A stretch of DNA of 48,339 nucleotides from Bacteroidales bacterium (GTDB taxonomy: Bacteria; Bacteroidota; Bacteroidia; Bacteroidales; UBA932): positions 1 through 48,339 of the forward strand of contig JAFPGC010000016.1 in the NCBI GenBank assembly GCA_017423025.1, given 5' to 3'. Position numbers and translations under genes: made by a program. Below the pieces are notes generated by a model that saw nothing but the letters and a program-made list of their open reading frames with translations, was not told the origin of the DNA and did not search any database. This document shows, piece after piece, positions 33,866 through 42,601 of the stretch (position 1 is its first letter; every line of letters starts with the position of its first letter).

Positions 33866-34711
33866 CTACTTTATATTAATGAAGGGCAGAGCTCCGCCGC
33901 CATTGTATTCGGGGAGCTTGCCGTCCCATTTCTGGATAGCGTCCTGCTGAACCAACAGGGCGTTCAGGGAAGCGGCCACGGTGCGGTTGTAATAGGCTTC
34001 ACCGTCGGCCTTGATCTTAAGGGCCTGGGCCTCACCTTCGGCCTTGGCGATTTCGATTTTGGCGTTGGCCTCGGCCTCCTTGACCTGGTTCTCGGCACGG
34101 AGGGCGCTCTGGATGGCGGCATTCTTTGCGTCAATCATCTGGCGCAGGCTTTCCGGAGGAGTGATCTGGGAGGTGAACTCCTGAACCACGAAGCCTTCGT
34201 CTCCCAGGGACAGGTCCAGCATGGCGCGGACTTCGGCCTCAAACTTGGCGCGGCTGGCCATGAGCTCGTCGGAGGTGTAGTTATTGGCGGTGATGCGGTA
34301 GGCGTCGTAGATGCAGGTGCGCATGTAGCCGGCCTCGATGTCGGCCAGGGGCTTGCGGTACTTGGTGAATATCTCCGTGGCTTTGTCGCGGTTCACCATG
34401 TAGGCCAGGGTGGGGTCCATGCTGAAGGTGGCGGCATCCTTGGTGGTTACCGTGAAAGCGGGATAATCCACACGCTGAACGTATACGGGATAGGTGAAAA
34501 TATCTGTGGTGAAGGGGTTGATGAACACCAGTCCGTTAACCGGCTGGGTGATGAGCTTGCCCTGCTCCGTGAGGGAGAATTTCTTGAACTTGATACCTAC
34601 CTCGGAGTTGTCGATAAGCTTGCAGCAACTGGCGCCGCAAACGAGCAGGAACAGGACAGTGGCGGCAATGATGAAGAAGGTCTTACCGGGTTTGTTAAGT
34701 TTATTACTCAT
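33866..34711 (-). CDS. SPFH/band 7 (prohibitin-like) membrane protein
   Basis: 281 residues. One N-terminal membrane helix (about 10-30, with a CGASCC cluster at its end) precedes an SPFH domain (about 35-190). A long Ala/Glu/Lys-rich helix follows (about 190-250, AENQVKEAEANAKIEIAKAEGEAQA). Proteins of this kind form large rings on the membrane and organise proteases and microdomains. The CxxxCC pattern could mean lipoprotein processing, but the lipobox is poor. It lies downstream of mdh on the same strand but after a terminator. Confidence 0.85.
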   Translation of the reverse strand: MSNKLNKPGKTFFIIAATVLFLLVCGASCCKLIDNSEVGIKFKKFSLTEQGKLITQPVNGLVFINPFTTDIFTYPVYVQRVDYPAFTVTTKDAATFSMDPTLAYMVNRDKATEIFTKYRKPLADIEAGYMRTCIYDAYRITANNYTSDELMASRAKFEAEVRAMLDLSLGDEGFVVQEFTSQITPPESLRQMIDAKNAAIQSALRAENQVKEAEANAKIEIAKAEGEAQALKIKADGEAYYNRTVAASLNALLVQQDAIQKWDGKLPEYNGGGALPFINIK

Positions 34712-34724
34712 GGTGGTTGGTTAT

Positions 34725-34759
34725 TAAAAACCCCCGGTGACATTGCTGGCGCCGGGGGT
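34725..34759 (-). terminator. Intrinsic terminator of mdh
   Basis: On the minus strand CCCCCGG/CCGGGGG arms (34752-34758 and 34731-34737) are followed by TTTTT (34730-34726). It lies 24 bases after the mdh stop. Confidence 0.8.
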
Positions 34760-34782
34760 GTGATTATTCGGGCCGATTAGGC

Positions 34783-35769
34783 TTAGAGGTTGGCGTTCTC
34801 CTTGGTCCAGTCGGCAACGGCGGGAACGATACCGAGGGTAACGATCTCGTCGCGCATCTTAACCAGGTGCTCGTAGGAAGCCTGGAGGGCAGCCATTTCC
34901 TCGGGGGTACCCTGAGGGTTGGTGAAGTGGCAGCCGGTAGCGTCAATGACGGTGGGCATGGCCATCATCACGTTCTTGTACTCGGCGTTGTTCACATAGG
35001 TGCCGGCGGGCCATTCGAACTTCTGGCCGCCCATGGCAGCCTCGATCATCTTAACAGCCTGGTAAGCGGGGCTCTGGAAGGAGCTGCGGCCACGGAGCTT
35101 GATGATGTTGGAACCACCCTGGATGGTGTTGTGCTTGATTTCCTCGAAACGCTCGGCGCTCAGACCCATCTCGCAGAGGGGCTTGCCGTCAATCTTCACG
35201 TGGGAAGCGAACACGGCCATGGCCTCACCGTGACCGCCATAGGTGCGGGCACCGGTAACTTTGTACTGAGGCACGCCAAATTCCTGGGCCAGGGCTTCCT
35301 GCAGACGGGTGCTGTCCAGAGCGGCGAGGGAGGTGAGCTGGCTGGGCTTCAGACCGGAGTGGATGAGGGCGGTGAGAGCGGTCACATCGGCCGGGTTGAA
35401 GATAACCACCACGAACTTGGCGTCGGGGCAGTACTTCTTGATGTTGTCACCGAACTCGGCGGCGATCTGGCAGTTGCCCTTCAGGAGGTCTTCACGGGTC
35501 ATACCCTCTTTACGGGGTGCACCACCGGAAGAGATGATGTACTTGGCATCCTTGAAGGCGACGGCGGGATCGATGGTGGCGGTGAGGTTGATACCCTCGA
35601 ATGCGCAGTGGTCCATCTCGGCCAGGACACCCTTGAGGCCGGGCTCAAAGATATCGTACAGGCAAATGTTGGGAGTAAGACCAAGCATAGCAGCGGTCTG
35701 GACCATGTTGGAACCGATCATACCGGCAGCACCTACGATAAGGAGCTTTTCATCAGTGAGAAATTTCAT
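34783..35769 (-). CDS. mdh: Malate dehydrogenase
   Basis: 328 residues of the lactate/malate dehydrogenase family. The NAD-binding loop GAAGMIGSNM is near residue 15. Then come the LYDIFEPGLKGVLAEMDH segment, SSGGAPRKEGMTREDLL (the substrate Arg loop), and the catalytic GARTYGGHGEAM region with His. It interconverts malate and oxaloacetate; in fermentative Bacteroidales it usually works in the reductive route to succinate. The ATG at 35769 is chosen because the frame upstream of it covers the promoter. Some members of this lineage were first annotated as other hydroxyacid dehydrogenases, so the exact substrate is inferred. Confidence 0.88.
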   Translation of the reverse strand: MKFLTDEKLLIVGAAGMIGSNMVQTAAMLGLTPNICLYDIFEPGLKGVLAEMDHCAFEGINLTATIDPAVAFKDAKYIISSGGAPRKEGMTREDLLKGNCQIAAEFGDNIKKYCPDAKFVVVIFNPADVTALTALIHSGLKPSQLTSLAALDSTRLQEALAQEFGVPQYKVTGARTYGGHGEAMAVFASHVKIDGKPLCEMGLSAERFEEIKHNTIQGGSNIIKLRGRSSFQSPAYQAVKMIEAAMGGQKFEWPAGTYVNNAEYKNVMMAMPTVIDATGCHFTNPQGTPEEMAALQASYEHLVKMRDEIVTLGIVPAVADWTKENANL

Positions 35770-35810
35770 GATATTTTGTGTTTTAAAGTTGTCTCTTTCG
35801 TTTGAGCCCA

Positions 35811-35818
35811 CAAAGATA
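35811..35818 (-). promoter_or_regulatory. -7 element TATCTTTG of mdh
   Basis: An exact minus-strand match; the leader to the ATG at 35769 would be about 36 bases. Confidence 0.65.
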
Positions 35819-35836
35819 CTAATTTCCGAGGAAAGA

Positions 35837-35869
35837 TTTGTTGGAATTGACAAAAATGCGTTATCTTTG
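35837..35869 (+). promoter_or_regulatory. Full-consensus promoter of an orphan small transcript
   Basis: TTTG at 35837-35840, 21 bases, then TATCTTTG at 35862-35869. Both elements match, which is better than most promoters in this window. It points away from mdh. Confidence 0.65.
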
Positions 35870-35874
35870 CGACT

Positions 35875-36015
35875 GAAAATTGTAACGATTAGTATGGAGC
35901 CTCCCAGTCAGGTCAAATCCAACCAGTTAGCGGGCGTCGGTTCAGACGACCCTCTGTCGCGATTGTACACCTTTGAAAGATAAAAACCCGATGCCTTTCA
36001 GGCACTCGGGCGGCT
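35875..36015 (+). ncRNA. Candidate small structured RNA or 29-codon small ORF
   Basis: From the promoter above, a transcript of about 140 bases would end at a hairpin. Its stem is CCCGA/TCGGG plus TGCC/GGCA, at 35987-36010 with one bulged C, followed by a modest T-rich tail. Inside are short stems CGTC-GGTTCA-GACG and CGAC-CCTCT-GTCG. It also contains an ORF of 29 codons (35894-35983) starting with ATG about 20 bases from the start point and ending just before the hairpin. The sequence does not fit tmRNA, RNase P or a clear SRP RNA, although GTCAGG recalls part of the latter. It may act alone or as a leader of the downstream phosphopantetheinyl transferase gene. Confidence 0.4.
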
Positions 36016-36044
36016 TTGTATTGACGTTCGAACCAAACCATTGA

Positions 36045-36683
36045 ATGGGACTTTATTTAAAGAAAAAATTAGAGAACGAAGCCACCATCGGCGTGTGGCA
36101 AATCACTGAAACGGAGGAGGAACTCAGGAACCTGAGCGCCACCCCCACGGACGAGATGGAAGAAATCTCGTTCATCAAGAGCGAATCCCTTCGCAAGCAG
36201 CGCCTGGCCGTGCGCGCCCTGCTCAATGCCCTCTTTGACGAGAAGGTATACCTGAGCCACCACGACAACGGCAAGCCGTACCTGGAGAACAATCCGGTGA
36301 ACATCTCCATCACCCACACGGAAAAATACGTGGCCGTCATCCTCCACGAGGAAGAAGACTGCGGCATCGATATCGAATCCCTGGACCGCGACTTCTCGGC
36401 CGTAGAGAAAAAAGCCCTTAGCGAGGACGAGATCGAAGACCTGGAAGACGAGAAGAGAAACGAGCAGCTGGCCATCTACTGGTGCGCCAAGGAAGCCATC
36501 TTCAAACTGCTGAGCCGCTACAACGTGGACTTTGCCGAGCAGATCGAAGTGGAACGCTTCCGCCCCCGTGGAGAAGGCGAGCTGGAGGCCACCTTTATTG
36601 ACAAGAACGAGGACGAGCAGGAATTCGAACTGGAGTACATGACCTTCGACCGGCACGTCATGGTATGGGTTGTAGGCGACTAG
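36045..36683 (+). CDS. 4'-phosphopantetheinyl transferase superfamily protein
   Basis: 212 residues, the Sfp-like two-domain type. It moves the phosphopantetheine arm of CoA onto a carrier protein serine. Motifs seen are NGKPYLENN, ISITHTEKYVAV, the metal-binding GIDIES near residue 109 and WCAKEAIFKL near 146. Strongly acidic C-terminal third (EDEQEFELEY). It lies about 30 bases after the hairpin ending the orphan small transcript and has no promoter element of its own, so it may depend on read-through. Confidence 0.88.
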   Translation: MGLYLKKKLENEATIGVWQITETEEELRNLSATPTDEMEEISFIKSESLRKQRLAVRALLNALFDEKVYLSHHDNGKPYLENNPVNISITHTEKYVAVILHEEEDCGIDIESLDRDFSAVEKKALSEDEIEDLEDEKRNEQLAIYWCAKEAIFKLLSRYNVDFAEQIEVERFRPRGEGELEATFIDKNEDEQEFELEYMTFDRHVMVWVVGD

Positions 36684-36776
36684 AAGCCACCCGTCGACCT
36701 TTTGTTGAAAACTTTCGGCCAAAAGGAAACACGAAGGTTATATTTTAGAATCTTTCTAAATAAGAAATTTTTGCAA

Positions 36777-36812
36777 GCTGTTGATTCTTAGTGAATTAAC
36801 AGCTTTTTCTTT
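36777..36812 (+). terminator. Intrinsic terminator after the phosphopantetheinyl transferase gene
   Basis: GCTGTTGATTC (36777-36787) pairs with GAATTAACAGC (36793-36803) with one mismatch and a five-base loop. TTTTTCTTT follows. The dyad could instead be read as an operator for nrdD, but the T-run favours termination. Confidence 0.65.
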
Positions 36813-36866
36813 GGGTTGTTGATAACTTTTTATTGAAAAATCGTGGGAAAGTTGGACAGAATCTTA

Positions 36867-36874
36867 TAATTTTG
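36867..36874 (+). promoter_or_regulatory. -7 element TAATTTTG of nrdDG
   Basis: This matches TAnnTTTG; the leader to the nrdD ATG at 36930 would be about 50 bases. No good -33 element was found. A TTATCAACA-like sequence (minus strand, about 36820) resembles a DnaA box with one mismatch. Confidence 0.5.
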
Positions 36875-36929
36875 TTCCCGAGGACAAAGGCCCCTATTTT
36901 TACCCAACGAGAAAACTAGAACTAGACCT

Positions 36930-39140
36930 ATGGTTAAGAGTGTATTAAAACGTGACGGTCGCCGAGTAGATTTCAACAACCAGAAGATTGTTGCCGCCAT
37001 CCTTAAGGCCATGGATGTGACCGATGCCGGCGAGGATATCGTGCTCGCCGCCCAGATTGCCCAGACCATTTCGGAGCTGGACAAGGATGTCATGACCGTT
37101 GAAGAGATCCAGGAAGTTGTAGAGAACCACCTGATGAACAGCCCCCGCCAGGAGGTTGCCAAGGAATATATCCGTTACCGCAACAAGCGTAACATCGCCC
37201 GTAAGGCCAAGAGCAACGAGATTTTCGAAACCATCATCCAGGCGCAGTCCAACGATATCACCCGTGAGAACGCCAACATGAACGCGGACACGCCCGCGGG
37301 CATGATGATGAAGTTCGCCTCCGAGGCTACCAAGAGCTACGTGGACGAGTGCCTCCTGAGCGACCCCGTTCGCGAGGCCGTGGCCAACAACTATATCCAC
37401 ATCCACGACAAGGACTACTATCCTACCAAGTCCCTTACCTGCATCCAGCACCCGCTGGACCTCATCCTGGAGCATGGTCTCAAGGCCGGACACGGTGAAT
37501 CCCGTCCCGCCAAGCGCATCGAGACCGCCAGCGTGCTGGCCTGCATCTCCATGGAAACCGTCCAAAACGAGATGCACGGCGGCCAGGCCATCCCTGCCTT
37601 CGACTTCTATCTGGCTCCCTATGTGCGCAAGACGTACGAAGAAGAGATCGACAAAGCGGCCGATCTGTTCAACACGGACCTGAGCGAACTCAAGGACGCC
37701 AAGATTGACGACTATCTCAAGCGCGATCTCATCGGCCTGCAGGGCAAGGAGCGTGCGCAGCAGCATGCCGTAAACCAGACGGTGAACCGCGTCCACCAGG
37801 CCATGGAGGCTTTCGTGCACAATATGAACACCATCCACAGCCGTGGCGGTAACCAGGTTGTGTTCTCCTCCATCAACTACGGTACGGACACCTCGGCCGA
37901 GGGCCGCTGCGTCATCCGCGAAATCCTGAACACCACTTACGAAGGCGTGGGCAACGGTTCCACCGCCATCTTCCCCATCCAGATCTGGAAGAAGAAGAAG
38001 GGTGTCTCCTACCTCCCGGAAGACCCGAACTACGACCTTTACAAGTTCGCCTGCAAGGTTTGCGCCCGCCGTTTCTTCCCCAACTTCCTGAACCTGGACG
38101 CCACTTACAACCAGGACGAAGCCTGGAAACCGGACGATCCCCGTCGTTTCGAGCACGAGGTAGCCACCATGGGTTGCCGCACGCGCGTGTACGGTAATAA
38201 GTTCGGTCCCAAGACCTCCATCGGCCGTGGTAACCTGAGTTTCACCACCATCAATATCGTGAAGCTGGGCATCGAGGCCATGAACGAGGAAGATGACAAG
38301 AACCTCCGCATCCAGAAGTTCTTCAAGAAGCTGGATTGGGCCCTGGATATTGCCGCCCGTCAGCTGAACGAGCGTTTCGAGTTCCAGAAGACCGCCCTCA
38401 AGAAGCAGTTCCCTCTGCTCATGGCCGGCCTGTGGCTGGGCAGCGAGAAGCTGGACGATAACGATTCCATCGAGTCCGTCATCAACCAGGGCACCCTGTC
38501 CATCGGCTTCATCGGCCTGGCAGAATGCCTGATCGCCCTCATCGGCAAGCATCATGGAGAGAGCGAAGAAGCCCAGGAGCTGGGTCTGCGCATCATCTCC
38601 CACATGGCCGAGAAGATCAACGGCTTTGCCGAAACCTACCAGCACAACTTCACCTTCCTGGCTACTCCGGCGGAAGGCCTCTCCGGCAAGTTCACCAAGC
38701 GGGACAAGAAGACCTTCGGCGTGCTGCCCGGCATCACGGACAAGGACTACTACACCAATTCCAGCCACATTCCGGTGTACTATCACTGCACTCCGGAGCA
38801 CAAGGCCAAGATTGAGGGCCCGTACAACAAGTACGAGAACGCCGGCCACATCTTCTATGTAGAACTGGACGGTGACGCCACCCACAATCCCGAGGCCATC
38901 ATGCGCATCGTGGACCTCATGGACAAGTACGATATCGGATACGGCTCCGTGAACCACAACCGCAACCGCTGCATGGACTGCGGTTACGAAAACGCCGAAA
39001 AAGACCTCAAGGAATGCCCGCACTGCCACGGTCACCACATTGACACCCTGCAGCGCATCACCGGGTACCTGGTGGGTACCACCGACCGCTGGAATTCCGG
39101 CAAACTCGCAGAACTGCACGACCGCGTTATTCACAAATAG
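36930..39140 (+). CDS. nrdD: Anaerobic (class III) ribonucleoside-triphosphate reductase
   Basis: 736 residues. It reduces ribonucleoside triphosphates to deoxy forms through a glycyl radical, using formate as reductant. An N-terminal ATP-cone (about 3-95, KRDGRRVDFNNQKI) senses ATP/dATP. The barrel holds the catalytic cysteines. The C-terminus has a zinc site (CMDCG and CPHCHG) and the glycyl-radical loop RITGYLVGT followed by DRWN.GKLAEL. The enzyme is inactivated by oxygen, which fits a strict anaerobe. nrdG follows in the same operon after a hairpin. Confidence 0.96.
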   Translation: MVKSVLKRDGRRVDFNNQKIVAAILKAMDVTDAGEDIVLAAQIAQTISELDKDVMTVEEIQEVVENHLMNSPRQEVAKEYIRYRNKRNIARKAKSNEIFETIIQAQSNDITRENANMNADTPAGMMMKFASEATKSYVDECLLSDPVREAVANNYIHIHDKDYYPTKSLTCIQHPLDLILEHGLKAGHGESRPAKRIETASVLACISMETVQNEMHGGQAIPAFDFYLAPYVRKTYEEEIDKAADLFNTDLSELKDAKIDDYLKRDLIGLQGKERAQQHAVNQTVNRVHQAMEAFVHNMNTIHSRGGNQVVFSSINYGTDTSAEGRCVIREILNTTYEGVGNGSTAIFPIQIWKKKKGVSYLPEDPNYDLYKFACKVCARRFFPNFLNLDATYNQDEAWKPDDPRRFEHEVATMGCRTRVYGNKFGPKTSIGRGNLSFTTINIVKLGIEAMNEEDDKNLRIQKFFKKLDWALDIAARQLNERFEFQKTALKKQFPLLMAGLWLGSEKLDDNDSIESVINQGTLSIGFIGLAECLIALIGKHHGESEEAQELGLRIISHMAEKINGFAETYQHNFTFLATPAEGLSGKFTKRDKKTFGVLPGITDKDYYTNSSHIPVYYHCTPEHKAKIEGPYNKYENAGHIFYVELDGDATHNPEAIMRIVDLMDKYDIGYGSVNHNRNRCMDCGYENAEKDLKECPHCHGHHIDTLQRITGYLVGTTDRWNSGKLAELHDRVIHK

Positions 39141-39155
39141 CCGCGTGGCTATTTG
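39134..39155 (+). repeat. Perfect hairpin between nrdD and nrdG
   Basis: CAAATAGCC (39134-39142) and GGCTATTTG (39147-39155) pair over nine bases with a four-base loop. The stem includes the nrdD stop codon. No T-run follows, so it is more likely a processing or mRNA-stability element or a partial attenuator than a terminator. Confidence 0.6.
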
Positions 39156-39167
39156 CGAATCCTCACA

Positions 39168-39674
39168 ATGAAGATTCGAGTATTAGATATTTTGCATCAG
39201 ACAATGGCCGACGGACCTGGTTTCCGGACGGCCATTTACTGTGCAGGATGCTCCCATGCGTGCAAAGGCTGCCACAATCCCGAGAGCTGGGATTTCAAGG
39301 CAGGCCGATGGATGGACGTGGAAGAACTGCTGGAAGACATCAAGGCCGATGATTTATCGGACGTGAGCTTCAGCGGAGGCGACCCCTTCTATCAGGTAGA
39401 GGCCTTTACGGAACTGGCGCGCCGCATCAAGGAAGAGACCCGCAAGACCATCTGGTGCTGGACGGGCTTCACCCTGGAGGAAATCCAGGCATCGGCCCAA
39501 TTGTCCCAGATGCTGCCTTATCTGGATGTACTGGTGGACGGCCCCTTTATCCTGGAGCAGCGCGACACGGACCTCCTCTTCCGCGGAAGTCCCAACCAGC
39601 GTATCATCTATTTGCATGGAGAACCGCCCAAGGATGACATTCCCGGAACAGTAGCGCTAGAGCCTCTTCGTTAA
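39168..39674 (+). CDS. nrdG: Anaerobic ribonucleotide reductase activating protein
   Basis: 168 residues. A radical-SAM enzyme that makes the glycyl radical on NrdD. The iron-sulfur motif CSHACKGC (CxxxCxxC) lies near residue 28, and FSGGDPFYQ near 70 binds SAM. The ATG at 39168 (MKIRVLDILHQTMADGPG) is the natural family start; a TTG 15 bases earlier lies within the hairpin. It is convergent with the EnvC-like gene, overlapping by four bases. Confidence 0.95.
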   Translation: MKIRVLDILHQTMADGPGFRTAIYCAGCSHACKGCHNPESWDFKAGRWMDVEELLEDIKADDLSDVSFSGGDPFYQVEAFTELARRIKEETRKTIWCWTGFTLEEIQASAQLSQMLPYLDVLVDGPFILEQRDTDLLFRGSPNQRIIYLHGEPPKDDIPGTVALEPLR

Positions 39675-40873
39675 TTTCGAAGCCAATTTTCGGGGTTTTG
39701 GGGCGTCGAGCCCTTCCACAACTCGAAGTGGAATAAATCTTCACCTCCAATGGTATCCACCGTGCCTACGACCTGGCCGGTGGTTATTTTTTGCCCGGCT
39801 TTCACCGTGACACTCTTGAGTTTGCTGTACAAGGTGAAATACTCTCCGTGGTTCACCAGCACGCACTGGTTGTAGCCGGGCAGCACCACCACCTGGGTGA
39901 CGGTTCCGTTAAAGATGGCTTTGACCTGGGCCTCCCGCTTTACAACCAGCGTAACGCCGTTGTTCTGAGGCAGTTGCACATTCTTGTATACCGGATGGGC
40001 GTGCTTGCCGAAGCGTTCCACCACCGTTCCTTCCACCGGCCAGGGCAGGCGGCCCTTGTTGGCGGCGAACTCGTTGGAAAGCTTGGTGTCTATCTGGGTG
40101 GAGGTGGTCTTTCCGCCGGAACTCTTCTTGCCGCCGCCGCTTTGCTTTTTGGTCTGCTGGCGGATCAAATCGGCAATCTTCCGGTTGAGCTCCTCTTTCT
40201 GGCGGTTCTTTTCCTTGAGCTGCTTCTCGTAAGTCTTGCGGTCTTTCTTGAGCTTGTCCACCATCTTGGAGGCATCCCCTTCCTCGGTACGGAGCTTGGT
40301 GCGCTCGTCCACTACCTTCTGCTTCAGCTGGTTGGTCTCGGCCTTGATCTTGTTCAGGCGGGTCTTCTGGACTTCCAGCTCGGCCGCGGCTTCCTTGACT
40401 TTCTGCGCCTGGTCGCTCATCTGGGACGACAGGTTGCGGAAATACCCCATGCGGTTGACGGCCTGGCTCACCGAGCCGCTGGAAAGCACATACATGTACC
40501 ACAGACGCGTATCGCGGTTCTTGTAAGCGCCCCTTACCAGGCGGGAATAGTAGTGCTGGAGGGTATCGTGGCGGGCTTGCAGGCGGTCCAGTTCCCGCTG
40601 ACACATGCGCAGGGAATCGTTCAGGATTTTCAGGGTCTGGTCATAAGAGGCAATAATCTCCTCCCGGGCCGATATCTTGCGCCGAACCAGCGTAAGGCTG
40701 CTCAGAATCTCGGAGCTGCGCATAGTGTTCTGGTTGAGCATACTGTTGAGCCGGGCGATGTCCTTCTCCAGCTGCGCGCGCTGGTTTTCCAGGCGCTTGA
40801 CCGAAGAGTTCTGCGCCCCGGCGCTGAAAGCCGTGGCCAGGACCAGCACCACTATGAGCAGGATTTTCCTCAT
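39671..40873 (-). CDS. EnvC-like murein hydrolase activator (degenerate M23 domain)
   Basis: 400 residues. A signal peptide (about 1-20, ending in AGAQ), a long coiled coil (about 22-245), a Lys/Ser/Gly-rich hinge, then an M23/LytM domain (about 275-400). The zinc ligands of active M23 enzymes (HxxxD and HxH) are not kept: the region reads GKHAHPVYKNVQLPQNNG and FHFEL. It is therefore probably, like EnvC, an activator of amidases that split daughter cells rather than an enzyme. Its start overlaps the end of the TPR gene upstream by four bases, so they form an operon. Confidence 0.88.
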   Translation of the reverse strand: MRKILLIVVLVLATAFSAGAQNSSVKRLENQRAQLEKDIARLNSMLNQNTMRSSEILSSLTLVRRKISAREEIIASYDQTLKILNDSLRMCQRELDRLQARHDTLQHYYSRLVRGAYKNRDTRLWYMYVLSSGSVSQAVNRMGYFRNLSSQMSDQAQKVKEAAAELEVQKTRLNKIKAETNQLKQKVVDERTKLRTEEGDASKMVDKLKKDRKTYEKQLKEKNRQKEELNRKIADLIRQQTKKQSGGGKKSSGGKTTSTQIDTKLSNEFAANKGRLPWPVEGTVVERFGKHAHPVYKNVQLPQNNGVTLVVKREAQVKAIFNGTVTQVVVLPGYNQCVLVNHGEYFTLYSKLKSVTVKAGQKITTGQVVGTVDTIGGEDLFHFELWKGSTPQNPENWLRN

Positions 40874-42507
40874 TGTTTTCCCGAGGCCTCCAGGCGCTGG
40901 GCCTGGTTACGGTAAATCTTGGCGGTATCGGCCTCTCCCAAAGCCTCCAGGACGGTGGCGTAGTGGCGCAGGATGGTGGCGCTTTCCTTGCCTCCGTACA
41001 GCATGGCGTGCTTGAAGAAAGGCTTGGCTTCCAGGTCTCTTCCCATCAGGTGCAGGATCCACGCGAACGTGTCCAGATAAGTGGCGTTGTCCGGTTCCTG
41101 CTCAATGGTTTTCTTGGACATGGTATACGCCTTCTTCAAGTTTTTGCCTTCCAGACTCAGATAGTAGGCGTAATTATTAAGCACCGGCGCATAGTCCGGA
41201 TTGATTTTAAGGGCGTTCTGATACGCCTTGTAGGAGTTCTTGGAGTCTCCTTTGGAATGATAGGCGTCCCCCAGCTGGGTCCAGGCATTAAGACAGATTT
41301 CCTTGTCCTTGGAGAAATTCTTCAGCAACATCTGGCTGTTGGCAATGATGCTGTCCCAGTCTTCCAGGTTGTAACTGGCCAGGTTGGCATAGTCCAGGAA
41401 GGCCAGCTGCTGGAAACGCTCATAACCCTGCATGGAACGCTCCCGCAGGGGTTCCCACTGGCTCTGCAGCTGCAGATACTGGATATAGGTTGCCGTCTGG
41501 GTAATGCTCTCGGGATATAGATCGGCCGATTTCCGGAACCACTCGCCGGCCTCTTTCTCCCGGCCCGTAGTATAATAATAGGAGCCGATGCTAGAGAGCA
41601 GGGAACTGTCGGCCGGATGGGCGGCGCCGGCCTTGACGACCAGCGTGTCGAAGCCCGCCCGATGAATCTCCAGGATCCGGGGATCCAGCGAGCGCGTGAG
41701 GTTGCCGATGTACATGCTCTTGGAATCGGCCGATACGTCCTGGGATGAGAAGAAGGGATTCAGGGTCTTGAAATAATCCGGGTAGCGGCGCATGTGGCGG
41801 TACACTTCCGACTTGCCCAGCACGGCGGGCAGATAGGTGCTGTCCAGCGACAGGGCTTCTTCGTACCGGGCCAGCGCCAGGGAGTCCTTGAAATCGGCCA
41901 GATAATAGTCTCCCAGCATGGAGAGGACGGACGGCACGGAGAACTGCTCGTTGAATTTTTCCAGGATTTCGGCGCCCTCGTCTTGTCGGCCCATGGCCGT
42001 ATATACGTCGTAGCGGGTACGCGTCACTTCCTCGGAAGGGCCGCGCTGCTTCTCAATCTCGTCCAGGGCCTCCAGGGCCTTTTCGAACTTCTGGTTCTTG
42101 AGATACAGGTCCAGGAGTTCGTACCAGGTTCCATTCTCATCGGGGAAATCCCGCACCAGGGCTTCATACTGGGAGATCCCGTCATCGGCCTTGTTCTGAA
42201 GAACGGACAGGCGGGCCTCCAGGTGCCGATACCAGTAGTTGGCGCTATCCAGGGCCACGGCCATGCTGCAGGCCTCCACAGCGCTGTCCAGGTCACGGTC
42301 CCTCAGGGAGGCCATGGAGAGATAGTACCAGACGGCGTCGTTCTTGGGGTCGGCTATGGACAGGGTATGCAGCAACTGGCGGGCCTTTTTGTTTTGCCCG
42401 TTGGTATAGAGGGTGACCGCGTCCACCAGATTGGTATCCGTTTCCTGGGCAGGAACGGGCACCCCTAAGGCGCACAACAGGAGGAGGATCACTACTACTT
42501 TTCTCAT
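40870..42507 (-). CDS. Exported TPR-repeat protein
   Basis: 545 residues. A signal peptide (about 1-20, VPVPAQ) is followed by TPR repeats over most of its length (for example AVWYYLSMASLRDRDLDSAVEACSMA and APVLNNYAYYLSLEGKNLKKA near the end). It is expected to be periplasmic and act as a scaffold. Coupling to an EnvC-like protein by a four-base overlap suggests a role in cell-wall remodelling or division; similar TPR-M23 gene pairs are common in Bacteroidota. A TATTTTTG element ends six bases before its ATG. Confidence 0.8.
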   Translation of the reverse strand: MRKVVVILLLLCALGVPVPAQETDTNLVDAVTLYTNGQNKKARQLLHTLSIADPKNDAVWYYLSMASLRDRDLDSAVEACSMAVALDSANYWYRHLEARLSVLQNKADDGISQYEALVRDFPDENGTWYELLDLYLKNQKFEKALEALDEIEKQRGPSEEVTRTRYDVYTAMGRQDEGAEILEKFNEQFSVPSVLSMLGDYYLADFKDSLALARYEEALSLDSTYLPAVLGKSEVYRHMRRYPDYFKTLNPFFSSQDVSADSKSMYIGNLTRSLDPRILEIHRAGFDTLVVKAGAAHPADSSLLSSIGSYYYTTGREKEAGEWFRKSADLYPESITQTATYIQYLQLQSQWEPLRERSMQGYERFQQLAFLDYANLASYNLEDWDSIIANSQMLLKNFSKDKEICLNAWTQLGDAYHSKGDSKNSYKAYQNALKINPDYAPVLNNYAYYLSLEGKNLKKAYTMSKKTIEQEPDNATYLDTFAWILHLMGRDLEAKPFFKHAMLYGGKESATILRHYATVLEALGEADTAKIYRNQAQRLEASGKQ

Positions 42508-42513
42508 GATTTA

Positions 42514-42521
42514 CAAAAATA
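42514..42521 (-). promoter_or_regulatory. -7 element TATTTTTG of the TPR-envC operon, near-leaderless
   Basis: An exact TAnnTTTG match; only six bases separate it from the ATG at 42507. It is divergent from the sigma-factor promoter. Confidence 0.55.
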
Positions 42522-42541
42522 CGGGTTTTTTACGATTTTTC

Positions 42542-42572
42542 TTTGTTTTCTCTGCGTTTGCACATAAATTTG
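42542..42572 (+). promoter_or_regulatory. Promoter of the ECF sigma/anti-sigma operon
   Basis: TTTG at 42542-42545, 19 bases, then TAAATTTG at 42565-42572. Both elements match the housekeeping consensus. The expected start is near 42577, which excludes the in-frame ATG at 42506 as the sigma-factor start. Confidence 0.55.
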
Positions 42573-42601
42573 TCTTTACGCACAAACAAAATCCGGACCC
42601 A

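Noticed and set aside
35894-35960. Orphan transcript as SRP 4.5S RNA
   Set aside because: GTCAGG is present, but the GNRA-type loop and the AGCAG side of the SRP core are not.
36777-36803. Dyad upstream of nrdD as a NrdR-type operator
   Set aside because: It does not match the NrdR box and is directly followed by a T-run, so a terminator of the preceding gene explains it better.
36945-39134. A 729-codon open frame antisense to nrdD
   Set aside because: It mirrors nrdD exactly, has no family motif, and results from the GC-rich codon use of the real gene.
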